64,000 nt of DNA, taken from contig JBBTET010000029.1 of the NCBI GenBank assembly GCA_038042195.1, positions 21,149 through 85,148 of the forward strand, given 5' to 3'. Positions 8,160 to 17,194 of the stretch are shown one piece after another. The stretch comes from JACRIM01 sp038042195. Its GTDB lineage: Bacteria > Planctomycetota > Phycisphaerae > UBA1845 > UTPLA1. The position numbers were made by a program, and so were the translations under genes. Within the stretch, counting starts at the first letter, position 1. Each line of letters starts with the position of its first letter. Below the pieces are notes generated by a model. The model did not search any database. It saw only the letters and a list, made by a program, of their open reading frames with translations, and was not told where the DNA came from.

Positions 8160-8945
8160 ATGCCCGCAGAGGCCGTGCAAACGCAACTGAGTCCCGCCGT
8201 GCGAGCCGCGGTGCTCGACTTGATTTATCGCCTTGCGGATGACAGCGTGGTGCTGGGCCATCGCAATTCGGAGTGGACGGGGTTGGGGCCGATTCTGGAG
8301 GAAGACATCGCGTTCTCCTCCATGGCCCAGGACAAGATGGGCCACGCGCAGGCATTGTTTACGCTGTTGCACGAGCTGGGCGAGCCGGAGCCGGATGCCA
8401 ATGCGTTTCTCAGGACGACCGAGCAGTATCGATGCTGCGAATTGGTTGCACTGCCTCGCGGCGACTGGGCCTTTAGTTTGGTTCGACAGTTTCTTTTTGC
8501 TGAGGCTGATCGGATTCGTTTCGAGTTGGTGTCGACCAGTTCCTACACACCGCTGGCACACCTGGCCCGCAAGCTGCACGGCGAATTGAAGTATCACGTC
8601 ATGCACGGTCGCATGTGGATGACGCGATTCGGCAAGGGCACGACGGAAGGGCGTGAACGTATTCAAGCCGCAATCAATATTGCTTATCCCTATGCACTCG
8701 GACTCTTTGAGCCGACATCGCAGGACGAGGCCATCGCTTTGCATGGCATCGGCCCGAGTGAATCGACGGTGCGAGAGCAATGGCAGGGCGAAATCGAATC
8801 CGTGTTGCGTGAGGCCGGATTAACGCTGCCGAAGGATGCGAAGGCGGTGTTCGGCGGTCGCGTCGGGAAACACGGCAAGGACCTCGCCGACATGCTGGAA
8901 TCGATGCAGCGCGTTTATCGAATCGACCCGAGCGCGAAATGGTGA
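8160..8945 (+). CDS. paaC: 1,2-phenylacetyl-CoA epoxidase structural subunit PaaC
   Basis: The product has 261 residues. It is a ferritin-like paralogue of PaaA that is structural, not catalytic, and forms the PaaAC core. Visible family segments include LADDSVVLGHRNSEW, EEDIAFSSMAQDKMGHAQ and LHGELKYHVMHGRMWMTR. GAGGAG lies about 10 bp upstream of ATG 8160. The gap to paaD is only 4 bp. Confidence 0.92.
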   Translation: MPAEAVQTQLSPAVRAAVLDLIYRLADDSVVLGHRNSEWTGLGPILEEDIAFSSMAQDKMGHAQALFTLLHELGEPEPDANAFLRTTEQYRCCELVALPRGDWAFSLVRQFLFAEADRIRFELVSTSSYTPLAHLARKLHGELKYHVMHGRMWMTRFGKGTTEGRERIQAAINIAYPYALGLFEPTSQDEAIALHGIGPSESTVREQWQGEIESVLREAGLTLPKDAKAVFGGRVGKHGKDLADMLESMQRVYRIDPSAKW

Positions 8946-8949
8946 TGTG

Positions 8950-9480
8950 ATGCGACTGGCAGACGACGACATCCTGGACCGTGATGCGAATCACTCCGCG
9001 TCAACTGAATTGGAGCGCGTCTGGGCCGCGCTGGCCACCGTGACCGACCCGGAGATTCCCGTCATCTCCATCATCGATATGGGCATGGTCGCGTCCGTGA
9101 GCATGGACGCCGGCATCGTCAGCGTCCGCATGACGCCGACCTTTGCCGGTTGCCCGGCACTCGATGTGATTCGCAGCAACATCAGCGATGCCGTACAGGC
9201 CGCCGGCTTTGATCAAGTGCGCGTTGACGTCGTCTTCGATCCGCCATGGACCAGCGACCGAATCACTGACGAAGGCCGTCGATTGCTCAAAGAGTTCGGC
9301 CTCGCCCCGCCGGGCCGCGCGTGCGGGAATGTGAATGAATCGTTGATCGCCTCCGCCGCGTGCCCCTTCTGCGATTCCACGAACACCGCGCTTGAGTCCA
9401 TCTTCGGCCCGACGCTGTGCCGGGCGATTCACTATTGCAACGCATGCCGACAGTCGTTTGAGCAATTCAAGCCCGTGTGA
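8950..9480 (+). CDS. paaD: PaaD, MIP18/DUF59-family protein for PaaE iron-sulfur assembly
   Basis: The product has 176 residues. I start at ATG 8950, 4 bp after the paaC stop; the open frame continues upstream only inside paaC. The N-terminal DUF59 (MIP18) domain has TDPEIPVISIIDMGMV and the CPALDVI Cys segment. The C-terminus carries four Cys in two CxxC pairs (CPFC ... CNAC), a zinc-ribbon-like tail typical of PaaD. In other bacteria PaaD helps mature the Fe-S/flavin reductase PaaE. PaaE is not encoded next to it here, and the following gene is convergent. Confidence 0.9.
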   Translation: MRLADDDILDRDANHSASTELERVWAALATVTDPEIPVISIIDMGMVASVSMDAGIVSVRMTPTFAGCPALDVIRSNISDAVQAAGFDQVRVDVVFDPPWTSDRITDEGRRLLKEFGLAPPGRACGNVNESLIASAACPFCDSTNTALESIFGPTLCRAIHYCNACRQSFEQFKPV

Positions 9481-9504
9481 TGCGCCACAAATCATCGGTC
9501 GCAA

Positions 9505-10581
9505 CTACTTCAGAAACTCCGTCGCATCCTTCGCGTGCTCTCGCGCTGTCTCCAGCGTGATCCGTTTCAGATCGACCAACCGGCGCAGGTCCGCATCGAG
9601 CGTCCACATGCCGTCCTTGCGGCCGCTCTGAATCGCGGTGTCGAGGGCCTCCAGCTTTCCCTGTCGGATCGAACTGGCCACGGCAAAGTTCGCCAGCAAC
9701 ACCTCCATCGCCAGCACGCGCCGGCCTTCCGCGACGCCGGCTAAGAGATGCTGAGCCATCACGAATCGCAGGCTCATCGAGAGCTGGCCGCGAATGTCGT
9801 CGTGCTGTTCGGCGGGGAAGAGATCGACCAGTCGTGAGATCGCGCCTTTGGCGTCGGCGCTGTGCAGCGTGCCGAAGATCACATGGCCCGTCTCGGCGGC
9901 CGAGAGGGCGAGCTGCGCCGTCTCTCGGTCACGAATCTCACCGACCAGCAGCACGTCCGGGTCTTGTCGCAGCCCCGAGCGAAGCCCCTCGTGAAACGAC
10001 GGGACATCGACGCCGACTTCGCGCTGCGTCACGATGCTTGCTTCGCACTGAGGATACACATACTCGATGGGTTGCTCGATGGTGATGATGCGACAGTTGC
10101 CGCGGGCGTTCAGCAGTTGCAGCATCGCGGCGAGGCTTGTGGTCTTTCCGCTGCCGGTCGCACCGGTGACGAGGACCAATCCACTTGAGAGCGCCGTGAC
10201 GCGATCCGCCAGTGCCTGAGGGAAGCCAAGCTCGTCGAGCGTCGGAATGGACGTCGGAATAGCTCGGAAGCACGCCCCACGCTCGCCGCGTGCAGAGAAC
10301 ACGTTCACGCGAAAACGGTGTGCAACTCCGCCATCCTGAACCTGTACGGCGAAATCGAGATCGGCGGTCGAATCCACCAGGCTCAGGTTTTTGTCGTCGG
10401 TGATCGAATGCACCATTGCCAGCACGCGTTCGGCGCTGGCAGGCTGTGCCGACGTCCGTCGCAGATGCCCATGTGTGCGATACATCGGACAATTGCCGGG
10501 CACGAGGTGCAGATCGGAGGCCTCCGCAGGGGTCATTCCGCGCAGGAGTTCGAGAAGTTGTGGATCAACGACATGGGCCAC
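9505..10581 (-). CDS. pilT: PilT-like twitching motility / pilus retraction ATPase
   Basis: The product has 358 residues, the normal PilT length. The N-terminal PAS-like domain includes SDLHLVPGNCP. The AAA core has Walker A GATGSGKTT at about residue 138, the Asp box, Walker B VLLVGEIRD, and the His box GHVIFGTLHSADA. PilT hexamers depolymerise type IV pili. The start is GTG 10581 with no strong ribosome-binding site. It is 36 bp downstream of the PEGA gene on the same strand, so the two may form an operon. It is convergent with paaD. Confidence 0.88.
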   Translation of the reverse strand: MAHVVDPQLLELLRGMTPAEASDLHLVPGNCPMYRTHGHLRRTSAQPASAERVLAMVHSITDDKNLSLVDSTADLDFAVQVQDGGVAHRFRVNVFSARGERGACFRAIPTSIPTLDELGFPQALADRVTALSSGLVLVTGATGSGKTTSLAAMLQLLNARGNCRIITIEQPIEYVYPQCEASIVTQREVGVDVPSFHEGLRSGLRQDPDVLLVGEIRDRETAQLALSAAETGHVIFGTLHSADAKGAISRLVDLFPAEQHDDIRGQLSMSLRFVMAQHLLAGVAEGRRVLAMEVLLANFAVASSIRQGKLEALDTAIQSGRKDGMWTLDADLRRLVDLKRITLETAREHAKDATEFLK

Positions 10582-10617
10582 GCAGAGAATGATACACGCG
10601 CGGCTCGCGTGGGGTTG

Positions 10618-12522
10618 CTATGGATTCGCCTTCGCGTCATACGCGATTCGGGGCGATTGCGAGCGACCCAGCACCGTCAGCGTGCCGCGATGCGCGGCGG
10701 TCCACTGGCGAAGCTCATTTTCATCGGGGCCGGGCATCGTCGTGACGACGTGAATCGCGCTGCCTCGCCCGCCTACCATCGCTCCCATGCGATCCTGTTG
10801 CTCGCCGGAAATCAGATTCGCCGTCACCACCCACACCGTCGTCGGCTTGAGCTTGAGAGCCGCATCCAGCGCCGGGGCGAGTTCGCCGGCGGCTGTCGGA
10901 CGAATCGAGCGCACCATGTCATAGGCCCGAATCTTTCGATCGCTCGTCGCCTCGGCAGCCAACGAATCCTCCGGCCAAATGCGCGGCCCTGTCTCCGTCG
11001 AGACGACCACCGCGAAGCGTTGTTCGCTCGTCAGCCGATGAATCTGCTCGTTGACATGGCCGAGCAACGCGAAGTGATCCGCGCCGGACTCGGCAGACGG
11101 GGCCAGCAGGAATACGACTCCCGCCGGTGACGCTTGAAGTGCCATCGCGAGTCGGGCCGTCTGACCCGGCGATGGCACTGTTAATTCTTGTTTTCCATAG
11201 CGACCCGCGCCGTGCATGGCCTCGACGACGATGGTCGATCCGCTTCGCGCGGCCGGCAGCTTCATCGTCAGCGGCGCGACGCCCTTTTCCTCGCCGTCGA
11301 TCAGGACTGTTCCGCCCGGCGGCTGCGTGGTGATTTCGATTCGCGGTGAGAGCGCGGCGAGTTTCAGCATCGCAGGTGCAATGCCCGCGCCCGGTGCGCT
11401 GGGGATGTCCACATGAGTCGTCGTCGTGTCGTAGCCGGTGAGGTCGGCCGTGAGTTGCACTGTCTTGCCAAGCCACTCTGGTTCGAGTCGCAGATCAATC
11501 GGTGTGATGCCGCGCGGTGTGCCGTTCACCAGAAGCTGCGCGCCCGACGGCTCCGAATCAACCGCAATGCTCGGCCCAGCCACGCGTAAAGCGAGGTCGA
11601 GCGTGACGCGCTCCGCATCGACCGGCGGTGCGATCTCTTTCGAGATTGTCTCGTAGCCCGCCCGTTTCACCGCGAGCGTCGCCTTCTGACCGGGCAACAG
11701 CGATAGCGTCGTGGGGGACTTCCCCTTCATTTCATTGTTAATCCACACGTCGGCGTCCGGCGGATTCGTGCGAACCGCCAACTCATAGGGCTTCTGAATC
11801 AACTCGACGTTTACATCACCAATCCCACCAAAGGCCGAGATCGGCTGTCGAATTGTGTGATACCCTTTCGCAGAGACCTCCAACCACTTCATGGTGGAGC
11901 CGTCATTCGGGAGATTGAGTTTGATCTTGCCTGCGGCATCGACCGTCCCGACTGATTTGCCATCCATGACCACCGACGCCCAGACCGGCTTGACGGACAG
12001 TGTGATCGGCAGCGTCGCCTCGCCGCGCGGGAGGTTGAGCGCCACCGACTCCGAGCGACCGCTGATGAAATAGCCGGTGAGCGCGACGGTGATGATCAGG
12101 CCGACACTGACGCCTATCAGCAAGTCTCGACGACGCCGACGCAGGCGCACCGTCGTAACCGCCTCGTGCGTTGATTCGTAACCAGGGATGAACGGTTGTC
12201 GCCGACCGAGCGCCGGACCGGCCATCGGCATCGTGCGCCGCGGGAATGGATCGCGCGGCGTCGTGGTCGTCCCCGGCCTCGAACTGGGAGGCGTGTATGA
12301 CACGGAAGGCGGCGGTATGTAATTCATGTGGCGATTGGGCGTGGGCATATGCCGAGGCGGAATGAAGCGAGGCGGCTCGATTCGGCGCGGCCCGGGTTTG
12401 GGAAGCGAGGCCTCGGACGACGGGACTCCACGACATGGAGCACAAGTGCCCTCGATGATCGAGATGGCATCATCCGACTCCAGCGGCTTGGCACAGCGAT
12501 CACAGCGAAGAGGGTTGCTCAT
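10618..12522 (-). CDS. Membrane-anchored PEGA-repeat protein with N-terminal zinc ribbon and vWA-like C-terminus
   Basis: The product has about 634 residues. I start at ATG 12522; another ATG at 12534 is equally possible, and the open frame reaches 12594. Order of parts: a treble-clef/zinc-ribbon (CDRC ... CAPC) in the first 35 residues, a Pro-rich basic cytoplasmic segment, one transmembrane helix at about 140-162, then at least four PEGA-like beta repeats (for example LAVRTNPPDADVWINNEMKGKSP and IAVDSEPSGAQLLVNGTPRG). The last 170 residues have a Rossmann or vWA-like pattern (GVVFLLAPSAESGADHFALL). PEGA domains are surface-layer-like extracytoplasmic modules. It lies next to pilT, but its function is not known. 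Confidence 0.8.
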   Translation of the reverse strand: MSNPLRCDRCAKPLESDDAISIIEGTCAPCRGVPSSEASLPKPGPRRIEPPRFIPPRHMPTPNRHMNYIPPPSVSYTPPSSRPGTTTTPRDPFPRRTMPMAGPALGRRQPFIPGYESTHEAVTTVRLRRRRRDLLIGVSVGLIITVALTGYFISGRSESVALNLPRGEATLPITLSVKPVWASVVMDGKSVGTVDAAGKIKLNLPNDGSTMKWLEVSAKGYHTIRQPISAFGGIGDVNVELIQKPYELAVRTNPPDADVWINNEMKGKSPTTLSLLPGQKATLAVKRAGYETISKEIAPPVDAERVTLDLALRVAGPSIAVDSEPSGAQLLVNGTPRGITPIDLRLEPEWLGKTVQLTADLTGYDTTTTHVDIPSAPGAGIAPAMLKLAALSPRIEITTQPPGGTVLIDGEEKGVAPLTMKLPAARSGSTIVVEAMHGAGRYGKQELTVPSPGQTARLAMALQASPAGVVFLLAPSAESGADHFALLGHVNEQIHRLTSEQRFAVVVSTETGPRIWPEDSLAAEATSDRKIRAYDMVRSIRPTAAGELAPALDAALKLKPTTVWVVTANLISGEQQDRMGAMVGGRGSAIHVVTTMPGPDENELRQWTAAHRGTLTVLGRSQSPRIAYDAKANP

Positions 12523-12715
12523 GGGGCCGGTCATCATGCGACGGCAGTACCCACGCCGGACCGGAGAGGGCCAACCCTGGCCCATACCGCCCACCGGCGC
12601 GCTCCGCCGCCGTCATTTGGTCTTCTTTCATCGACGCATAGCGTCTTATAACTGTAACCGAGGGCAGGGGCTGCCCGCTAGAGGGGGCGTTCATAAGGAC
12701 AGGCGTGGACGGGTG

Positions 12716-14089
12716 TTAGGGAGCAGGAGGATGCTTGGGATTGCACACCAAGCCAGTCGCCCCGAGTTGGAGGTTCATTTCATTGCAGATGTCGAACGCG
12801 ATTGTTGGCGGGCAGGCATTGGAAAAGTAGGTCAGGCTGAAACTCAGCCGGTCGCGGAATCGGCAGAAGGCCGCGAGGATGCCGGGGGGTGAGGTGGGCA
12901 CGACCCATGTCGTCATGTCCTCGACGGTGCAGCCCAGGAAGCCGCCCGCCATGTCGTCGGCGCGGTAGGCGGTGAATCCGATTGAGTAACGGGGGAAGAT
13001 TCGGAATCTCCCCAGGAGCCACGCGTACACGGGAAGGGGAAAGCGGCCGGCAAACGCCGTGGCCCTCTCATTGGCATCGTCGAGACCGCGACGGGCGTGG
13101 TCGGCAAGCTGCGACACCAGGGCGGCGTCGGCGGCGTGAGGGTTGGTCAGCGTGTCGCGGTGCAGGATGAGTGTGCCGATGGTGAGATCGTTTCCCGCAA
13201 TCGCATCGCGCCGCATCGGCGGGTCGCGACGCTGCGGCAGGGAGACCAGATAGTGTTCGCGCCGATGGACGTCGGCCCGGGCGAAGACCGCATCGACCGC
13301 CCGAACCAGCGACGCGATCTGCCAGCGCGTGTGGAGCATTGGCCCCGGGGCACACGAGGCTCTCGCGGCGGCATCAATGGCGGCGGACTGCTCCGGCGTC
13401 CACGCGAGGCGCAGCGTTTCAACGGTGAGCGGCTCGCCGTTCGTAGCGGCTTTGAGACGGTTGCCCTTGAGAAAGTTCACCTGTCGCAGTTGCCACATCC
13501 CCCGACACCACGCGGCGAGCGAACGACGGAAGCCCAGCGACGGGGCGTCGGGCGAATCGATGGTGGCTTGGCCCTCTTCCGAACCGAGTTCGGCGAGAAG
13601 TCGCTCCGCGCCGGTGAGGTCCATCAGGTGGTGCGGCCAACGGAGGACGAGATCGTGGCGGTCGTCGGCGATTTGAAAGACCCAGAGGCGAATCAGTGGG
13701 CCCTCGAATGGGTTGATTTGCTCTTGTGCGGCGGCTCGAAGAATGGCGTCACGATCGGTGGCGGGATCGCGTAGATCGATCACGACAAGTTCTTCGGGCT
13801 GGAGTGACGAACGGACGACACGTTCCATCGCGGCGTCACTCTGCACGGTCCAACGCGGCTGCTTTGTGATCCGAGAGCATTCGATCCTCGCCCGCAAGAC
13901 TGGATGATGGTCAAGAATCTGCATGAGCCGTGTGCGCATCCGATGGAGATCGAGCGGCCCACGGAGCGCAAGTTGCGCAAAGACGTGGTGCCCGGGTAAT
14001 CCCTTTTTCAACAGGGCGAGGCTACTGGCAAGGAAGAAGCGGTCGTAAGCGCCGAGCGACGGCATGCTGGGCGAGGGGCCGTCGTTCAT
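12716..14089 (-). CDS. Stand-alone condensation/acyltransferase-like protein
   Basis: The product has about 457 residues. I start at ATG 14089; a TTG at 14167 or an ATG at 14065 are alternatives. The N-terminal half has the acyltransferase core of the condensation / wax-ester synthase superfamily: LALRGPLDLHRMRTRLMQILDHHPVLRARI, then the active-site-like HHLMDLTG (HHxxxD) at about residue 150. Proteins of this type join acyl groups to amines or alcohols. There are no adenylation or carrier domains next to it, so it is a single-domain enzyme. It could make a lipid or small molecule; the substrate is unknown. It is transcribed in the same direction as ftsK and the PEGA gene. Confidence 0.7.
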   Translation of the reverse strand: MNDGPSPSMPSLGAYDRFFLASSLALLKKGLPGHHVFAQLALRGPLDLHRMRTRLMQILDHHPVLRARIECSRITKQPRWTVQSDAAMERVVRSSLQPEELVVIDLRDPATDRDAILRAAAQEQINPFEGPLIRLWVFQIADDRHDLVLRWPHHLMDLTGAERLLAELGSEEGQATIDSPDAPSLGFRRSLAAWCRGMWQLRQVNFLKGNRLKAATNGEPLTVETLRLAWTPEQSAAIDAAARASCAPGPMLHTRWQIASLVRAVDAVFARADVHRREHYLVSLPQRRDPPMRRDAIAGNDLTIGTLILHRDTLTNPHAADAALVSQLADHARRGLDDANERATAFAGRFPLPVYAWLLGRFRIFPRYSIGFTAYRADDMAGGFLGCTVEDMTTWVVPTSPPGILAAFCRFRDRLSFSLTYFSNACPPTIAFDICNEMNLQLGATGLVCNPKHPPAP

Positions 14090-14284
14090 TGGGGTCGATT
14101 CTACGGAATTCGCGCGAATGGGCCAATTGGGGGCTCGGTCGGGGTCGAATCGAGTGTTGGTGAGCAAGTCGCCAGGAAACCGTCATTGATTGATATTTCA
14201 AAGCCGAGAACCCCCCACTCGATTTTGATGTTCGGGGCGGTTGAGTGTTCACGGTCGATCCCGTTTCAATGGCCGATCGACGTG

Positions 14285-16804
14285 TTAATTGCGTGAACTG
14301 AATTCGTCGTCCAGGTCAGCGCTGCCGTACACATCATCCTCGACCGCGCTCCTGTCCGCTCGATAGCCTCCGCTGCGTACCTCCGTGTCGCGCTGCTTGC
14401 GAATCTCAGCCCACTCCTTGTCTGAAATGAGCACCTCGCGCGCCTGGCTCCCCTTGTATTCACCTACAATCCCCGCCGCCGCCATCTGGTCGATCAAGCG
14501 GCTCGCCCGCGAATAGCCCACTTCCAATCGTCGTTGAAGCAAGCTCACACTGCCGCGTTTGGTCTGTACGATGATTCCCACCGCGTCGTCAAACAGCGGA
14601 TCGCGCTCGCCGGAATCGCCCTCGCCCTCGGGTCGCAGCTTTTGAAGTTCGTGATGAAACTCCGGCCGCGCCTTTCCGGACAAATCCGCGATGACCGCCT
14701 TCAATTCCTGATCGTCGATCCACGTCCCCTGGGCACGAAGCAACTTCGCCGACCCGGGCGGCAGGAACAGCATGTCGCCTTCGCCCATCAGCACCTCCGC
14801 TCCGTTCTGATCCAGCACGATGCGGCTGTCCATCCGGCTCGACACCCTAAACGCCACGCGACACGGCAGATTGCTCTTGATGAGGCCCGTCACCACGTTC
14901 GCCTGCGGTCGTTGTGTCGCGACGATCAAATGAATGCCCACGGCCCGGCTCTTCTGTGCCAGTCGCGACAGGTGATGCTCGACTTCCTTGCCGCTGGTCA
15001 TCATCAAATCCGCCAACTCGTCGATGATGATCACGATGTACGGCAGGTGCGTCGGAATCTTCATCTTCTCATCATCGTTGGACGGCTGGAATCGCTCGTA
15101 AATCTGCTCCTTGGTCATGCGATTGAAGCTGCCGATGTCACGCACGCCGGCTTCGGCGAGCAACTCATATCGCTCGTCCATCTTCGTCGTGGCCCATTGC
15201 AGGATCATCTCGGCTCGCTGCATGTCCGTGACGATCGGACACATCAGATGCGGAATCTCCTTGAAGATCGAGAGTTCCACCATCTTCGGATCGACCAGGA
15301 TCATCTTCACATGGTCCGGCCGCTGCGTCATCAGGATGGACATGACCAACGAGTTGATGCACACGCTCTTGCCGCTGCCCGTGGTGCCCGCGATCAGCAT
15401 GTGCGGCATCGTGGCCACGTCGCAGATCAGCGGATCACCGCTGGAGTTCTTACCGAGAAAGACCGGCAGCGCCATCTTGGTCGGCTTCACGCCACCGAGC
15501 ATGATGAGTTCCTTGAGCCGCACCTTCTCCTTGTCGAGATTGGGCACCTCGATGCCGATCGTATTCTTGCCCGGTATCGGCGCGACCACGCGCACGGCCG
15601 GTGCCTTCAATGCCCGGGCGATGTCGTTGCTCAGCGAATTGATCTGACTGACCTTTGTCCCCGCGGATAGTTCCAACTCGAACATGGTGATGACCGGCCC
15701 GGTCGAAATCTCCACGACGCGCACGTCGATGCGGAACTCAGCCAGCGTCTGCTCCAGGATGGCTGCTTTCTCACGGACGACGTTTTCCTGACTTGCGTTG
15801 TAGCGGCCCTCGGGATCCCGCAGGATGGAGAGCGGGGGCAGTACATAATCCCCAAGCTCCGTCGGCCACGCGCTCTTCGCCCCCTTGCCCTCGACGCGAT
15901 CTTTGCCGAGCATCTTCACGATCAACTGACGCTCGGGCGGATGGTCCTCTTCGTCAATCGCTTTGGTGTCGTTCGCGGTAACAGGCTCAGACTTTTCCGG
16001 TTCATCCAGAGTCGCTTCAACGCCGTCCGCCTTGCCCTCGACGTCCAAGTCATCGTCATCGATCGCTGGGCTCGGTGTGGGCGCAACGGGCCGCAACGGA
16101 AGCGGCGACGACTTCGCCGTATTGCCCGCTCCGATCATCACCGGCGTCAGACGGCCCTTTGGCGTCGTCACGGATTTCGCCGTCAAGATCACACCGCGAA
16201 TCTTCCGCGAGCCAACCGCAATCCACACCGGCACTGCGAGCAACACATCGTCAATCGTCAGGAGCAATCCGACCACCAGCGACGCCGACACGACCAGCAA
16301 CGTGCCCATCGTCGAGAAGCTGCTCTTGAGAAGTGTCGCCACGGCAATCCCAAGAATCCCACCCCGGCCCTCAACAAAACTTGATGTGCCGGACGGATGC
16401 ATGAGTGCCACGGCCGTCGCAGTGACAGTGACCAGCAACACGGCTCCGATCACGCGAAGCGAAACGCCGCCGATTTGCTTCCGCGCCATTCGCGCCAGCG
16501 CTGCACCGGTCAGCAAGAAGAGGATCGGGTACACACCTTCACCGAAGTAATGCAGCAATTGGAACGCTACCCATGCCCCGGCCCGCCCACAGGCGTTGTT
16601 CGTCGGAAATGCCTGCGGCCAGACCGCCGGGTTCGGCCAGTCCGTCGCGTCAAACGTCAGCACCGCCACCCACGAAAACGCGAGAAGCACACAGCCCCCC
16701 ACCAAGCGACAATTGCGCAACGTCGCCATCCGCCGCTCGAAGGCCGGATCGATGCTAGTCGTGGTCTTGGAAGCACTTACGCTCTTGGGTGTCTTTTCTG
16801 CCAT
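14285..16804 (-). CDS. ftsK: DNA translocase FtsK/SpoIIIE
   Basis: The product has 839 residues. The N-terminus has about four transmembrane helices (residues 30-200). A charged linker follows, then the translocase motor: alpha/beta domains with GTTGSGKSVCINSL (Walker A, about residue 468) and YIVIIIDELADLMM (Walker B). The C-terminal gamma winged helix (SVSLLQRRLEVGYSRASRLIDQM) reads polar DNA motifs. It pumps chromosome ends across the division septum. AAAGGAG lies 5 bp before ATG 16804. No truncation is seen. Confidence 0.95.
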   Translation of the reverse strand: MAEKTPKSVSASKTTTSIDPAFERRMATLRNCRLVGGCVLLAFSWVAVLTFDATDWPNPAVWPQAFPTNNACGRAGAWVAFQLLHYFGEGVYPILFLLTGAALARMARKQIGGVSLRVIGAVLLVTVTATAVALMHPSGTSSFVEGRGGILGIAVATLLKSSFSTMGTLLVVSASLVVGLLLTIDDVLLAVPVWIAVGSRKIRGVILTAKSVTTPKGRLTPVMIGAGNTAKSSPLPLRPVAPTPSPAIDDDDLDVEGKADGVEATLDEPEKSEPVTANDTKAIDEEDHPPERQLIVKMLGKDRVEGKGAKSAWPTELGDYVLPPLSILRDPEGRYNASQENVVREKAAILEQTLAEFRIDVRVVEISTGPVITMFELELSAGTKVSQINSLSNDIARALKAPAVRVVAPIPGKNTIGIEVPNLDKEKVRLKELIMLGGVKPTKMALPVFLGKNSSGDPLICDVATMPHMLIAGTTGSGKSVCINSLVMSILMTQRPDHVKMILVDPKMVELSIFKEIPHLMCPIVTDMQRAEMILQWATTKMDERYELLAEAGVRDIGSFNRMTKEQIYERFQPSNDDEKMKIPTHLPYIVIIIDELADLMMTSGKEVEHHLSRLAQKSRAVGIHLIVATQRPQANVVTGLIKSNLPCRVAFRVSSRMDSRIVLDQNGAEVLMGEGDMLFLPPGSAKLLRAQGTWIDDQELKAVIADLSGKARPEFHHELQKLRPEGEGDSGERDPLFDDAVGIIVQTKRGSVSLLQRRLEVGYSRASRLIDQMAAAGIVGEYKGSQAREVLISDKEWAEIRKQRDTEVRSGGYRADRSAVEDDVYGSADLDDEFSSRN

Positions 16805-16924
16805 ATCTCCTTTGATATCGGCAGGATACGAGCGGAGGCTGGATGCCCCGGCACTTCGGCTGACCCCAGCGATCCGTTGAATGGATCACCGCTATTCCGG
16901 CACCACGGCACTACATGGTCGGCC

Positions 16925-17140
16925 CTAGTCGTCGTTGATCGCCTCATCGAAATCGTCAAACGCCTCGCCGATCTCCTCCAGATCGTCGGCGTCGTCCAAG
17001 TCCTCGAAGAGCTGATCCAGCGCCTCGTCCAGATCGCCGAACGACGTGCCGCAGCCACTCATCGCCGGTGTCACAAAACAAACCGGCATCACGACCAGTA
17101 GTTTGCGCAGAGATGCAAATAGTTTCGCTTTCATGGTCAT
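16925..17140 (-). CDS. Small, very acidic lipoprotein
   Basis: The product has 71 residues. A signal sequence (LLVVMPVCFVTPAMSGC) ends in a plausible lipobox with Cys at about residue 30. The mature part is almost entirely Asp, Glu, Leu and Phe in helical repeats (DDLEEIGEAFDDFDEAIND). It resembles a soft acidic helical peptide anchored to a membrane. I recognise no family. It lies between ftsK and the TIM-barrel gene on the same strand. The signal peptide and lipobox make it likely real despite its size. Confidence 0.6.
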   Translation of the reverse strand: MTMKAKLFASLRKLLVVMPVCFVTPAMSGCGTSFGDLDEALDQLFEDLDDADDLEEIGEAFDDFDEAINDD

Positions 17141-17194
17141 GCTCAGTAAGACACGATCAACAAAACATCGTTAGGCACCGGATGCCATGTCCGC

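Noticed and set aside
14534..15670. Plus-strand frame opposite ftsK
   Set aside because: Shadow of the FtsK motor domain; composition rich in His, Arg and Gln, with no motifs.
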